64,000 nt of DNA from Phytohabitans flavus (GTDB lineage Bacteria; Actinomycetota; Actinomycetes; Mycobacteriales; Micromonosporaceae), in the NCBI RefSeq assembly GCF_011764545.1, contig NZ_AP022870.1, forward strand, positions 1,782,001 to 1,846,000. Reading direction: 5' to 3'. The notes beneath the pieces are model-generated. The model was not told the origin of the DNA, ran no database searches, and saw nothing but the letters and a program-made list of their open reading frames with translations. Positions 1 to 7,996 of this stretch are shown one piece after another; position 1 is the stretch's first letter, and the number at the start of each line of letters is the position of its first letter. The translations under genes and the position numbers were made by a program.

Positions 1-1715
1 TCAGCGTGCGCGCGGAGAGTCTCGTGGGCGAACAGGAACAGCTGCCGCTGTTGGGTGAGGGCGTAGTCGGCGCGGCCAGCGAGGGTCCGGCCGCAGACGC
101 CGTCGAGCATGCCTTCGACCTCGAAGGCGGCCAGGCCGGTCAGTTCTTCCAGTTCGGACAGTGTTAGTCCGCCGCCGCTGGCGGTGATGACACCGACCAG
201 TTCCCGCTGCCGGACGTCGCCGGCCAGCAGTTCGTCGAGCTCCCGTTTGGCGAGGTAAGCGGTCTGCTGGGCGTGCTCCGACGGGGCGAGTGGGCGGCGG
301 CGGCAGGCTCGGATGGGGTGGTCCGGGGGTACGTCGCCGGGGATTGGTGGGTGGGGGCGGCCGGCCAGGATGATCCGCATCCCGTGTGCGGGTTGTTTGG
401 GTAGTTGGGAGGCGATGCTCGGGATCCCGGATCCTGGGCGGCCGCCGTGGTCCTCGTCCAGGCCGTCGACCACGAGCACCAGCCGCTGCCCGCGTTGTTC
501 GGCTTGGGCTGCGGCGGTGTCCAGCAGGTCCCGCCGGTACGTGTCCCGCTGGCCCGGCGGCAGCGAACCGGGTAGGTCCTGTCCGGTCAGGGTAGACAGC
601 TGTTCCAGCAGGGCGTCGGTGAACGCGTTCGAGTCCGCTTGGGCGGCGAGCCGTCCGGTCACGAAGAACGACACCACCCGCACCCCAGCGGGCGGGTTGA
701 GGACGAAGGTGGACATCAGCGCGGACTTTCCCGCCCACGGCGGCGCCTGCCACCACACATACGCCTCGTCCACACCACCACCAGCCGCCGGGGTGGTACA
801 GAAGTCGGCCAACTCCGCCAACTCCTGCTCCCGCCCGAGCGCGCCACCGACAGGTGCAATATCGCGTACCTGCTGCACATACCGGGACCTGGCACCCCAA
901 CCAGTCGTTGCAGCCGTACCGGCAGCGTCTTGACCGCCAGCGACCGCTCGCTGGCGGGCCAGGTTCCGGGCGATGGCGATCCGGGCGCCGAGCCCGCGGT
1001 CACGCATGTCCGGTTCGGGCAGCGACTTGGCGATCAGCGCCTGGCGCAGGTGGGCGTACAGCGTGCCGACGTCCAAAACAGACGGTCCGTCTTCCAGCCC
1101 CGTGCTCAGCAGTCGAATCAGCTCACCGGTGAACGCCGTGTACCGCTCACCCTCCGGCGCCAATGCCTGCCGGGTCGCGGTCGTCGCGGTCAGCACGCAG
1201 GTATCGGCGATCGCGAACCGGGCGCCCAGATCTGATGCGGCCATCGCCCGCTGATGCGCCATCCCGCTGTAGCAACAATCGATGATCACCAGCTTGCGGC
1301 GGGCCTTGGACCGGCGTACCGCCCGCCGGACCTGCTCGAACGGCAGTGCCGTATACGAGGCCTGCCGTGCTACCGAGGTCGGCAACGCAAGATACAGGTC
1401 GCTTTCACCGTCCTCATCCGGCAGACCATGACCCGCGTAGTACACGACCAACGCATCCTCAGCCTGGCCCGCGACCGCAGTCAGTCGATCGATCACGAAC
1501 CGGGCCGGCTCGCCCGCCTTCTTCAGCTCCACCTCGCCGAGCACGGTCAGATTGCTCTCCGGCAGCCCCCACACCTGCGGCCGAGTCAACGCCTGCCCCA
1601 ACCCGACCAGATTGTTCCGCACTGCGGGAAGGGCATGCAGACTCGCGTACTCGGCAACGCCCATCAGGACCACCCGCGACGACGCCGGGTCCGGAAGATC
1701 CGCGAAAACCTCCAC
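1..1715 (-). CDS. Caspase-like peptidase fused to a STAND/NACHT-type NTPase (3' end beyond window)
   Basis: The reading frame stays open for 571 codons and runs off the left window edge, so the C-terminus is missing. The N-terminal part is a C14 caspase-like domain: YYAGHG carries the likely catalytic His (about residue 96) and DCCYSG the Cys (about 148). From about residue 290 a STAND/NACHT-like NTPase begins, with a Walker A-like APPWAGKSALM (about 322-332) and a Walker B-like LVLVVDGLDED. The GTG start overlaps the TAG stop of the upstream EACC1-like gene by one base, so the two are translationally coupled. Such fusions are known from predicted bacterial conflict/regulated-death systems, where NTPase sensing releases the peptidase. 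That role is inferred here, and the sensor repeats expected at the C-terminus are not visible. Confidence 0.85.
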   Translation of the reverse strand, partial: MEVFADLPDPASSRVVLMGVAEYASLHALPAVRNNLVGLGQALTRPQVWGLPESNLTVLGEVELKKAGEPARFVIDRLTAVAGQAEDALVVYYAGHGLPDEDGESDLYLALPTSVARQASYTALPFEQVRRAVRRSKARRKLVIIDCCYSGMAHQRAMAASDLGARFAIADTCVLTATTATRQALAPEGERYTAFTGELIRLLSTGLEDGPSVLDVGTLYAHLRQALIAKSLPEPDMRDRGLGARIAIARNLARQRAVAGGQDAAGTAATTGWGARSRYVQQVRDIAPVGGALGREQELAELADFCTTPAAGGGVDEAYVWWQAPPWAGKSALMSTFVLNPPAGVRVVSFFVTGRLAAQADSNAFTDALLEQLSTLTGQDLPGSLPPGQRDTYRRDLLDTAAAQAEQRGQRLVLVVDGLDEDHGGRPGSGIPSIASQLPKQPAHGMRIILAGRPHPPIPGDVPPDHPIRACRRRPLAPSEHAQQTAYLAKRELDELLAGDVRQRELVGVITASGGGLTLSELEELTGLAAFEVEGMLDGVCGRTLAGRADYALTQQRQLFLFAHETLRAHA

Positions 1716-2107
1716 TATCCCGCTATCTCCCGCGCATCAGCAGCATCCGTCTCTTCCGCATCCTCGCCGGCGGCGGTGAGAGCGTCAACGACCCGCCGTA
1801 CCTCATCCGGCCCCAAGCCCTCAACCGTCACCGCCACCTCGCCAACCTGGAGCCGGATAACCGGCAGCACCGGCCGCGGCCGAGAATCCCGCCACGCCAG
1901 GAACGACACCACCAGGCTCCCCAACCCAAGGCTGTTGGCCACGATGGCCTGGATGACCTCGAACCCACCCATCGTCGACCCGGAACTGGACGGCTCGAAC
2001 GACACCGACGCATCCCGAGCCACCTGCGGATCATCACGAAGCCAGCGATACAACGACACGCCGGCCAACTCGTCCCCACCGCCGTCAACAGTGATCAACG
2101 CCCGCAT
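1715..2107 (-). CDS. EACC1-like effector-associated component
   Basis: A 130-residue protein. It has the layout I associate with effector-associated constant component 1: a short strand and glycine turn (ITVDGGGDEL), SLYRWLRDDP, a small-residue helix region around GSTMGGFEVIQAIVANS, then LVVSFLAWRDSR and a C-terminal strand/helix segment (EVAVTVEG, DEVRRVVDAL). I chose the ATG preceded by GAGGGAG at 5-nt spacing; in-frame starts further upstream lack a good ribosome site and would add residues before the conserved strand. It directly precedes and overlaps the caspase-NTPase gene, which is the usual arrangement for EACC1 proteins encoded next to NTPase or peptidase effectors. The family assignment is by pattern recognition; its biochemical role is unknown. 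Confidence 0.78.
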   Translation of the reverse strand: MRALITVDGGGDELAGVSLYRWLRDDPQVARDASVSFEPSSSGSTMGGFEVIQAIVANSLGLGSLVVSFLAWRDSRPRPVLPVIRLQVGEVAVTVEGLGPDEVRRVVDALTAAGEDAEETDAADAREIAG

Positions 2108-2434
2108 CGCCACTCCCTCAACATCAGCCATGGCGTACCCGCAGACTCTACAAACACCCAACCAGCGCCCCTCTCATCCATCCAGGTGCCACAAGCCGGG
2201 AAGGAATGATCCGCAAACCACAGCGAATAAGGGCCACACCAACCAGAGATCAAAATCAGGCCACCAACTCGACGCTAGGCTTCCGGCGGACTCAGCACCG
2301 CTTAAGGAGAACAGCAAGCAGCAATTCAAATGCCAAAGTCGGGTCGAACGCACCCTCATGCCGCTGATCGGGCGCTGCGGGATCTGGCCGGCACGCGCGC
2401 TGGAGTGCGTACGCGGGTCGGCGCCGAGGAGGCC
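2108..2434. other. Intergenic, no convincing gene
   Basis: About 330 bases upstream of the EACC1-like gene. A 61-codon frame exists on the minus strand (2174-2359) with one hydrophobic stretch but no ribosome site or recognisable family, so I do not call it. The promoter of the conflict pair probably lies here. Confidence 0.5.
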
Positions 2435-2974
2435 TCAGGATGTTCCGTCGTCGCGGGTGAGCGTCGATGAGTGCTCACCCGCGTACGGGATCCAGTAGAA
2501 GCCCGGGGCGAACAGCACGAAGCCCGAGCCGCGCATCTCCGAGAGGACGTCTTCGGCCAGTACCAGGCCGGGCAAGGTGCCGGTTGCGAGTTCGTCGGTC
2601 CACTCCTGCCGCAGTTCGGCCGGATCCACGCGCCATTCCGGGTCCCACCCAACCTGGGCAGCCTGGTAACCGGTGAACCGAGCCAGCAACTGGTACAACC
2701 CTCGGCCCAGTTCCGTCAGTTCCGCGGCGGTCAGCCGCACGGGCTCGTGCCCGTCATCCAGGGCGACGCCCCACCCGACGCCGACCGGTATGACACTCAT
2801 TTCCAGGTACGGCACGTTGTCGGTGCGACGGTTGTGGTTGAGCAGCGGTTTATGCAGGCCGATACGTCGGCGTCCGGCGGCCAGATGCCCGCTGTAGATG
2901 ACGAGGTCGTGGGCGGCTCGAGCAGCAGTCTCATTCGACCCGAAATTGACCGCCAACTCGAAGGCGATCGCCAC
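2435..2974 (-). CDS. Hypothetical protein, 179 aa
   Basis: The GTG start follows AGGAGG at 4-nt spacing, one of the best ribosome sites in this region. The protein is soluble, with no signal peptide or membrane segment. It is rich in short acidic and aromatic segments (GWGVALDDGHEP, LYQLLARFTGYQ, VGWDPEWRVDP, LVLAEDVLSEM, FVLFAPGFYWIPYAGE). I do not recognise the family. It lies beside the EACC1/caspase pair and could belong to that locus, but the 327-bp gap means co-transcription is not assured. Confidence 0.75.
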   Translation of the reverse strand: MAIAFELAVNFGSNETAARAAHDLVIYSGHLAAGRRRIGLHKPLLNHNRRTDNVPYLEMSVIPVGVGWGVALDDGHEPVRLTAAELTELGRGLYQLLARFTGYQAAQVGWDPEWRVDPAELRQEWTDELATGTLPGLVLAEDVLSEMRGSGFVLFAPGFYWIPYAGEHSSTLTRDDGTS

Positions 2975-3178
2975 GACTCCTCCTTCGCGATAACTCCAGC
3001 GCGACGGTCATCACGATCTCGTGGCCGGCGGGGTCGCGCAAGTTCGCGCACATGGAACTGTGGACGTGCGGCAGCGGGATGGTATCCGGGGGCAGCCTTC
3101 GCGGATGGGCTTGCCGTCGGGGAAGGGACCATTCGCGGAAACCTCGTCGCGTGTACTGGTGCCGGCTGCCACGCTGTT

Positions 3179-3637
3179 GTGGTGGCCGACATCGACGAGT
3201 TGCTGCCACGCGCGCGTTCGCCTCGCGATTACCTGAATCTGGTCACAGATCCGCGGGTCGACCAAGAGGTGCTGCGCGGCCTGGCCGCCAGCCCGTACCC
3301 GTTTGTACGTAAGGCCGTTGCCGCACACCCACTCGCGGACGCTCAGATCCTGACCGCGCTGCTGCGGACCGAGGACCTCGATCGCTGGGATCGCTGTTAC
3401 CTGCTGGCGACGGTCGCCCATCATCCGAACGCCGACCGGACGGTGCTGCTGCGAGTAGTTCGGCAAACGCTGGCACTGTTGCGGCAGCCAAACGGCAGGC
3501 CGTATGCCACGGCTCTCGCCCTTGCGCAACGCCCCGAGTTGGATCCCGCGGAAATTCTCATCCTGGCTAAACAGCAGGGTGCGTCCCACCGGATGCGCCG
3601 CGGACTCTTGCGCAACCTGGCCGCTCGGATCCCATAG
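3179..3637 (+). CDS. Small HEAT/LRV-type repeat protein
   Basis: About 152 residues with helical-repeat spacing. Units such as DPRVDQEVLRGLAASPYPFV, KAVAAHPLADAQILTALLR, LLATVAHHPNADRTVLLRVV and ALAQRPELDPAEILILAKQ share the pattern (hxxpxh)LLxxLAxxP typical of leucine-rich-variant/HEAT-like proteins, which bind proteins. The frame is open far upstream but the amino-acid pattern becomes convincing only here. The start is uncertain: two consecutive GTG codons are candidates and neither has a strong ribosome site, so the protein could be a truncated remnant of a longer repeat protein. Confidence 0.6.
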   Translation: MVADIDELLPRARSPRDYLNLVTDPRVDQEVLRGLAASPYPFVRKAVAAHPLADAQILTALLRTEDLDRWDRCYLLATVAHHPNADRTVLLRVVRQTLALLRQPNGRPYATALALAQRPELDPAEILILAKQQGASHRMRRGLLRNLAARIP

Positions 3638-3781
3638 CCACGCCCTCGCCACAGATCCGCATCACCTCAGCGGAGCCGTCGCGGCGGCCGTACGGTCAAC
3701 AGCCGAGATGGCTTCCCAGTTCACTCATCTGCCGCCAGGCGGGCGCGCTGCTGGACTGGTGGGGCCGATACCCTCGGGCCT

Positions 3782-4138
3782 GTGATCGAGTTGGGTAGCC
3801 GGATGCGGTCGCAGCCAGCGCCTGCCCGGGTGGTTTGGGCGTCGCTGGTCCGGCCTCGCGATCCTGTGGCTCGGCAATGGCTGGACCTGCTTGATGGCGA
3901 GGTCGATCCACAGATCCTGGATTGCCTCGAGCCGAGCCTCGTGGTCTGGTCGTCGCTTTGGCCGGACAGGCTGGACGAACGGATACGGTTCGACATTGAG
4001 CCGGATGGCTATGAGAGTCGGCTGCGATGGACGCTGCTGACGCCGGGACCGGAGCCGGCGGCCAGCAAGATTGGGCATATGCGGTTCCGGCTCAACGTCC
4101 TCATCAACGAACGGCTGCGCCGATCGTACGGTCAATAG
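3782..4138 (+). CDS. SRPBCC/START-like domain protein, 118 aa
   Basis: A GTG-started 118-residue protein containing the string VVWASLVRPRDPVARQWLDL, followed by VVWSSLWPDRLDERIRFDIE and RLRWTLLTPG. This is the pattern of actinobacterial SRPBCC-family proteins, which form a hydrophobic ligand-binding helix-grip fold. The ligand is unknown. No partner gene is adjacent in an operon; the flanking regions are about 140 and 310 bases. Confidence 0.65.
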   Translation: MIELGSRMRSQPAPARVVWASLVRPRDPVARQWLDLLDGEVDPQILDCLEPSLVVWSSLWPDRLDERIRFDIEPDGYESRLRWTLLTPGPEPAASKIGHMRFRLNVLINERLRRSYGQ

Positions 4139-4448
4139 CAAAAGGCATTGCTGGTTCATCTGCCGCTGATCGCGCGCGTTTGGTCGCGTGTCGATGATGA
4201 CCGAGCATGTGATCTTGGTGTCCGGATCTGATGCGATCCGGGCGTTCGGTGCCGGCGGTGGTGCCGCTGGCGCGCATAGGGACGCCGATGCTGTAGCGGT
4301 CGCGCCGCCGATGGTGCCCCGTCGCGGTCGTTTCCAGCTGAGCATCGGGCTGCCGAACCGACACGTCGTGGTGCCCCGGCACCACGACCTGTCCAAGCTC
4401 GTGCTACACCCGCGGCTACCGCCCGTTTCGTACCCAGATTGCCGATCA
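4139..4448. other. Gene-free stretch
   Basis: About 310 bases between convergently oriented genes. All frames give low-complexity or arginine-rich translations; I see no RNA gene, hairpin terminator or mobile-element end that I can support. Confidence 0.45.
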
Positions 4449-4961
4449 TCAATTGGTTGTGAAGTTCCAGTGTGGCGGCAGTGCGCCGCCGCACAGGGCG
4501 CAGGTGAAGTCGCCGTCCCGCACGATGTTGCGCTCGCCGCAGGTGGGACAGCGACGGAAGGTGATCTCTTCGGTGAAGCCGCCGGGATGCTGAACGCCCG
4601 CCCGGTCGAGTGCTGTGGCCACGGCCGGCCAGCAGTCCGGATCGGGGCAGTACCCGGTCGACTGGTTTGTCACCTCGACGACGCACCAACCGGTCTCGGC
4701 CCGCGCGAACGCCATCTCTCCGGCGGCCAGGACGTCCCGACCTTCAGCGAGGGCAACGTGCTCGCCGCGGCGAGGCGCAAGCCGGAGCGAGCCGTCGAGT
4801 GCGATGACGAAGGTGAAGGGCTCGACGAGCTCCCCGCGGTCTCGCCCGGCCAGCCAGCCGTCAAGGGCGGCAGACGCCGCTACGACAACAGCATCCACCG
4901 CGACAAGCCGGCCGCGCAGCTCGGCCGGACCGACGTACTTGTACTGCCCCGTCAGCGGCAC
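4449..4961 (-). CDS. Hypothetical protein with C-terminal zinc ribbon
   Basis: A 170-residue soluble protein. The C-terminal third carries two CxxC knuckles (RCPTCGERN and FTCALCGGAL), which predict a zinc ribbon. A preceding CPDPDCWPAV could form part of a further metal site. The N-terminal 110 residues are mixed alpha/beta with GRLVAVDAVVVAASAALDGW and VVEVTNQSTGY and are not recognised. It lies 22 bases downstream of the nitronate monooxygenase gene on the same strand, so read-through is likely, but no functional link is evident. Confidence 0.75.
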   Translation of the reverse strand: MPLTGQYKYVGPAELRGRLVAVDAVVVAASAALDGWLAGRDRGELVEPFTFVIALDGSLRLAPRRGEHVALAEGRDVLAAGEMAFARAETGWCVVEVTNQSTGYCPDPDCWPAVATALDRAGVQHPGGFTEEITFRRCPTCGERNIVRDGDFTCALCGGALPPHWNFTTN

Positions 4962-4982
4962 GCGCGACAGTAGCAGGGGCGA

Positions 4983-5996
4983 CTATGCGGGAGACGTGGT
5001 ACCACGCATCTGCGCTATGACGTCGATGGCACGCGTCGTGAGGTCGCGGACGAGCGCACCGGCGGGGCGGACATCGTGGACGAGCTCGACCGACTGGCCG
5101 GCGTAGAGGGCCATCTCCGCCAGGTCTCCGGTCATGCCGGGGACGGGGATCATGTCCTCGTACCGGTGATGGGTGCGGCCGTCGTCGCCGACGGCCACGA
5201 CGTCGCCCTCGCCTGGGCGCCCAGGTGCGGGAGGGGAGCCGGCGGATTCCCAGCGTCGCAGGGTGGGGTTGCCTAAGGCCCGGTGCGGCGCGTCGGGCCA
5301 GCCGCCGTCGAAGCAGCGGGTCAGCGCCGTGTCCGTGGCGCCGGAGGCGACAAGCCGGTCCTGGTACAGGCGGTGCGCGCTCGCCTCGTGGGTGGCTAGG
5401 AAGCGGGTGCCCAGCCATACGCCCTGCGCGCCCAGGGCCAGCGCCGCGGCGATGCCACGGCCGTCGCTGATGCCTCCGGCCGCTACGACCGGGATCGAGC
5501 CGACCGCGTCGATGACGGACGGCACCAGGACCATCGTGGTGGTCGTCCCGCGCACGTGACCTCCGGCCTCCCAGCCCTGGGCCACGATGACATCGACACC
5601 GCAGCCGGCCGCGTGCCGCGCCTCGGTCACGCTGCCGACCGTGTGCATGTGCAGCGCCCCGGCCTCGCGGATCAGCTGGCTGGCAGGTGCCGGGTCGCCC
5701 CAGAACGTCGAGACGACCGGAACAGCCTCGTCCAGGCAGACCGCCAGCGTGTCCGCCACCGGGAAGTCGAGCACCAGGTTGACCCCGAACGGCCGGGAGG
5801 TGCGCCGCCGCACCTCCCGGATCTGGTCGCGCGCCTCGTCGGAGCGGTGCCAGGTCAGGGCCAGCATGCCGAGCCCGCCGGCCTCCGACACCGCGGCGGC
5901 GAGCTCGGGCGCCGCCGCGGAACCGACCGGTGCCTGCACCACCGGCACGGTGATGCCGAGCCGGTCGGTCAGTGCTGTACGCAACCCCGTGGTCAT
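4983..5996 (-). CDS. Nitronate monooxygenase / NPD-type flavin oxidoreductase
   Basis: A 337-residue FMN-dependent TIM-barrel of the 2-nitropropane dioxygenase family, which oxidises alkyl nitronates and relieves propionate-3-nitronate toxicity. Visible family motifs are PVVQAPVGSAAAPELAAAVS near the N-terminus, GGLGMLALTWH, DVIVAQGWEAGGHVRG (active-site loop region), PVVAAGGISDGRGIAAALAL and GAQGVWLGTRFLATHEA, which bind the flavin phosphate. I chose the ATG with AGAGGG upstream rather than the GTG nine bases earlier. It is divergent from an HxlR regulator 93 bases away, which probably controls it. Confidence 0.88.
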   Translation of the reverse strand: MTTGLRTALTDRLGITVPVVQAPVGSAAAPELAAAVSEAGGLGMLALTWHRSDEARDQIREVRRRTSRPFGVNLVLDFPVADTLAVCLDEAVPVVSTFWGDPAPASQLIREAGALHMHTVGSVTEARHAAGCGVDVIVAQGWEAGGHVRGTTTTMVLVPSVIDAVGSIPVVAAGGISDGRGIAAALALGAQGVWLGTRFLATHEASAHRLYQDRLVASGATDTALTRCFDGGWPDAPHRALGNPTLRRWESAGSPPAPGRPGEGDVVAVGDDGRTHHRYEDMIPVPGMTGDLAEMALYAGQSVELVHDVRPAGALVRDLTTRAIDVIAQMRGTTSPA

Positions 5997-6089
5997 GGCA
6001 AACACCCTCTAAGTGCTTCGAAAAAAGAATCAGATCCGAATCGGTACTGTATCGGAAGCAGAAGCGCGGGAGAAGGGAGCGGGATCGCG
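5997..6089. promoter_or_regulatory. Divergent promoter region with likely HxlR site
   Basis: The 93-bp region between the nitronate monooxygenase and hxlR-type starts is AT-richer than its flanks. It contains the near-palindrome CCGAATCGG at 6036-6044 followed ten bases later by a second ATCGG. An autoregulatory HxlR operator here is inferred from the divergent layout. Confidence 0.4.
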
Positions 6090-6446
6090 ATGCCGACGCC
6101 CACGCCAGGCAGGCCGGTGCGCGGGTCGAGCACCGGCCGACCCCTGATGGCCGCGCTCGACCTCTTCGGGCGGCGCTGGAGCCTGCGCATCGTCTGGGAG
6201 CTGCAACGCGGTCCGCTCGGCTTCCGCGCCCTGCAACAGCGCTGCGACAACATGTCGTCCAGCGTCCTCCGGCAGCGGCTGACCGACCTGGCGACGGCCC
6301 TCGTCGTCGAGCAGCACCCGGATACGACCTACGCCCTCACCCCGCTCGGGCACGACGCCTACCGCGCGCTGCGTCCGCTCGTCCGCTGGTCCGACGACTG
6401 GGCCGCCGCCCTCGCCGACGAGAAGCCAACGTCGCAACACGGCTGA
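6090..6446 (+). CDS. HxlR-family winged-helix regulator
   Basis: A 118-residue protein with the compact HxlR layout: PLMAALDLFGRRWSLRIVWE (N-terminal helix and start of the wHTH), GPLGFRALQQRC, SSSVLRQRLTDL (recognition helix) and the wing DTTYALTPLGHDAYRAL. AAGGGAGC precedes the ATG. HxlR proteins commonly control the divergently transcribed oxidoreductase and respond to electrophiles or redox stress. Unlike the founding redox members, no Cys is seen in the N-terminal helix, so ligand or other control is as likely. Confidence 0.88.
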   Translation: MPTPTPGRPVRGSSTGRPLMAALDLFGRRWSLRIVWELQRGPLGFRALQQRCDNMSSSVLRQRLTDLATALVVEQHPDTTYALTPLGHDAYRALRPLVRWSDDWAAALADEKPTSQHG

Positions 6447-6486
6447 CGAGATATCAACCGAGGACGACCGTGAGGCCCCAAGATAC

Positions 6487-7263
6487 CTATCGAAGGCCCA
6501 ACAGGGGGTAGACAGTATCGGGCGCCGGCACCGCAGCAGGCGGGCGCGAAACCGTAACCGCGGTGCCGAAGCCGCGATATTCGAGGCGCGCCCTCGGCAC
6601 ACCTTGGGAGCCCAGGACGGCGAAGCTCGTCAGCCGGCCCTGACTGTCCAGCGCGGCCCGGAACTCTTGGCGTCGTGCACTGTCGGGAACCGTGCTACCT
6701 GGATCGAATCGAAAGGATATCCCGTTTCCGGTACCGATCTTGACAAGGTCAATGGTGCCGGAAACCTCGCTGCCGGTTACCTGAGCCGAGGTGATCGCGT
6801 TGATCAGGCGCGCTGAGCCGCCGGGGTCGTTCTTTCCGCGATCGAAGCTCGGGGCGAAGCTCGCCGGGACCTTCGCCGGGTCCAGAATCATCCAGCCTTT
6901 AGGGGCGGTGGAAAGAGGCGGGTCGGATGCCAGGTAGACGGCGTCGCCGATCATGCGAATCTGGGTGACGTTTGCAGGAGTCGTAACGGTCACGGCGGCA
7001 CGTTTGTTCACGTTGTCGGTACGCGCCTCGAACGTAAGTTCACCATCGGTGATCACGACGGTGGCGGCGAAGCTAACCTGGTCGATGAATGCGGTGCCGG
7101 CCTTGAGACGATCGATCGCGGTGGTGGTCGCGTCGGCGGCGAGGCTTGTGCCTGGCGGGGACTCCGGGCTGCTGGTCGTGGGCCGGCCAGCAGAGCACCC
7201 AATGGCCAGCACCGCAGAGGCCAAGGCAATCCCTACGGCCGGCCGAATGCTCACTCGTTCCAC
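6487..7263 (-). CDS. LppX/LprAFG-like lipoprotein
   Basis: A 258-residue exported lipoprotein. The N-terminal hydrophobic helix ends in LAIGCSAG, an acceptable lipobox with Cys about residue 23. The mature part follows the LprG/LppX pattern: a helical start (DATTTAIDRLKAGTAFIDQV), then long antiparallel strands (SFAATVVITDGELTFEARTD, RMIGDAVYLASDPP, GWMILDPAKVP, VSGTIDLVKIG). Family members are lipid-binding baskets at the outer face of the membrane. The GTG start follows AGGGAG. No transporter partner is adjacent; upstream lies only a decayed permease. Confidence 0.8.
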   Translation of the reverse strand: MERVSIRPAVGIALASAVLAIGCSAGRPTTSSPESPPGTSLAADATTTAIDRLKAGTAFIDQVSFAATVVITDGELTFEARTDNVNKRAAVTVTTPANVTQIRMIGDAVYLASDPPLSTAPKGWMILDPAKVPASFAPSFDRGKNDPGGSARLINAITSAQVTGSEVSGTIDLVKIGTGNGISFRFDPGSTVPDSARRQEFRAALDSQGRLTSFAVLGSQGVPRARLEYRGFGTAVTVSRPPAAVPAPDTVYPLLGLR

Positions 7264-7511
7264 AGACTCTTCTCCCTGTCTTGGCGGGGATTTACGACTA
7301 ACCCGGCCCCTTCAGCAGGGACGATAGCCGTGCGGCCGGTGGGATGCCGGTGGTGGATATGCCGCTGCGAATTTCCGCTACGGAGGCCCAAGGCAGCGTG
7401 GTCGTTCGGAAAAATGATCGCGATTGGAGTCCGTACTCGCTGATCCGACGCGTACGGCCGTTCCCATCGCCTCATGTCACGATGGTCGCCGATCGAATCA
7501 AGCCCGTAGGG

Positions 7512-7870
7512 GATGTTGTCGATGACCGCGGACAGCAGCGCCGATCCCCACAGCAGCAGCATCGAGCGAAAACATCCGGCCTTCGGTGCCGCCCGGGAGA
7601 TCTCGTCGATGACTCCGGTGTTGACCAGAGCGCTGACCATCACGAACAGGCTGGCGAAGAAGACGAGCGTTGGCCACTCCACGTCCTTGGCGACCTCGCC
7701 GGCGTCCAGCCGGGACCACGGCGGCCAGCATGAGCGGCACATCGCTGGCCAACGAAGGGTCGCTCCGCAGCGGGCGCAGGCCTGCGGTGAGCATCGGCAG
7801 GCCCAGCAGGGTTAGTGCGAAGCCGCCGAGTCGGCGTGCCCGGGACAGTGGGCCGGCGCCGGCGGCCAGC
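7512..7870 (-). pseudogene. Relic of ArsB/SLC13-type anion permease
   Basis: Two frames join to give the middle of an ion-transporter-superfamily permease. The first reads LSRARRLGGFALTLLGLPML and ends LASDVPLMLAAVV. After a frameshift near 7720 the second reads DAGEVAKDVEWPTLVFFASL, then LVNTGVIDEISR, then LLLWGSALLSAVIDNIPY. The VEWPTLxFFAxLFVMV and SALLSAxxDNIP motifs are typical of arsenite/Na+ antiporter-like transporters. Homology stops at both ends, so this is a frameshifted internal fragment, not a gene. Confidence 0.7.
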
Positions 7871-7946
7871 CGCAGCCGACCCTGCCCGACCTGTCCGTGA
7901 AGACGGCAGGATGACAGGTTGGATATAGGTGAAAGTCAATGTATGT

Positions 7947-7960
7947 TGGAAGCGCTCCCA
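7947..7960. promoter_or_regulatory. CebR/LacI-type operator upstream of sugar dehydrogenase
   Basis: TGGAAGCGCTCCCA differs at one base from the perfect palindrome TGGGAGCGCTCCCA, the known binding site of the cello-oligosaccharide repressor CebR in actinomycetes. It lies 36 bases before the dehydrogenase start codon, a position suited to repression. Binding by the host's regulator is inferred. Confidence 0.55.
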
Positions 7961-7996
7961 GGTTTGCGTCCGCCACTCTGCTCAAGGAGCTGAAAC

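Noticed and set aside
1..900. 299-codon minus-strand frame starting MGCQVPVCAAG
   Set aside because: Out of frame with the caspase-NTPase coding sequence, Arg/Pro-rich, no domain. The in-phase frame runs off the window edge and is the real gene.
2174..2359. Possible 61-aa membrane peptide upstream of EACC1-like gene
   Set aside because: No ribosome site, unusual Trp/Cys content, no family; cannot be told from chance.
4156..4689. 177-codon minus-strand frame
   Set aside because: Arg-rich shadow overlapping the zinc-ribbon gene in another phase; no family pattern.
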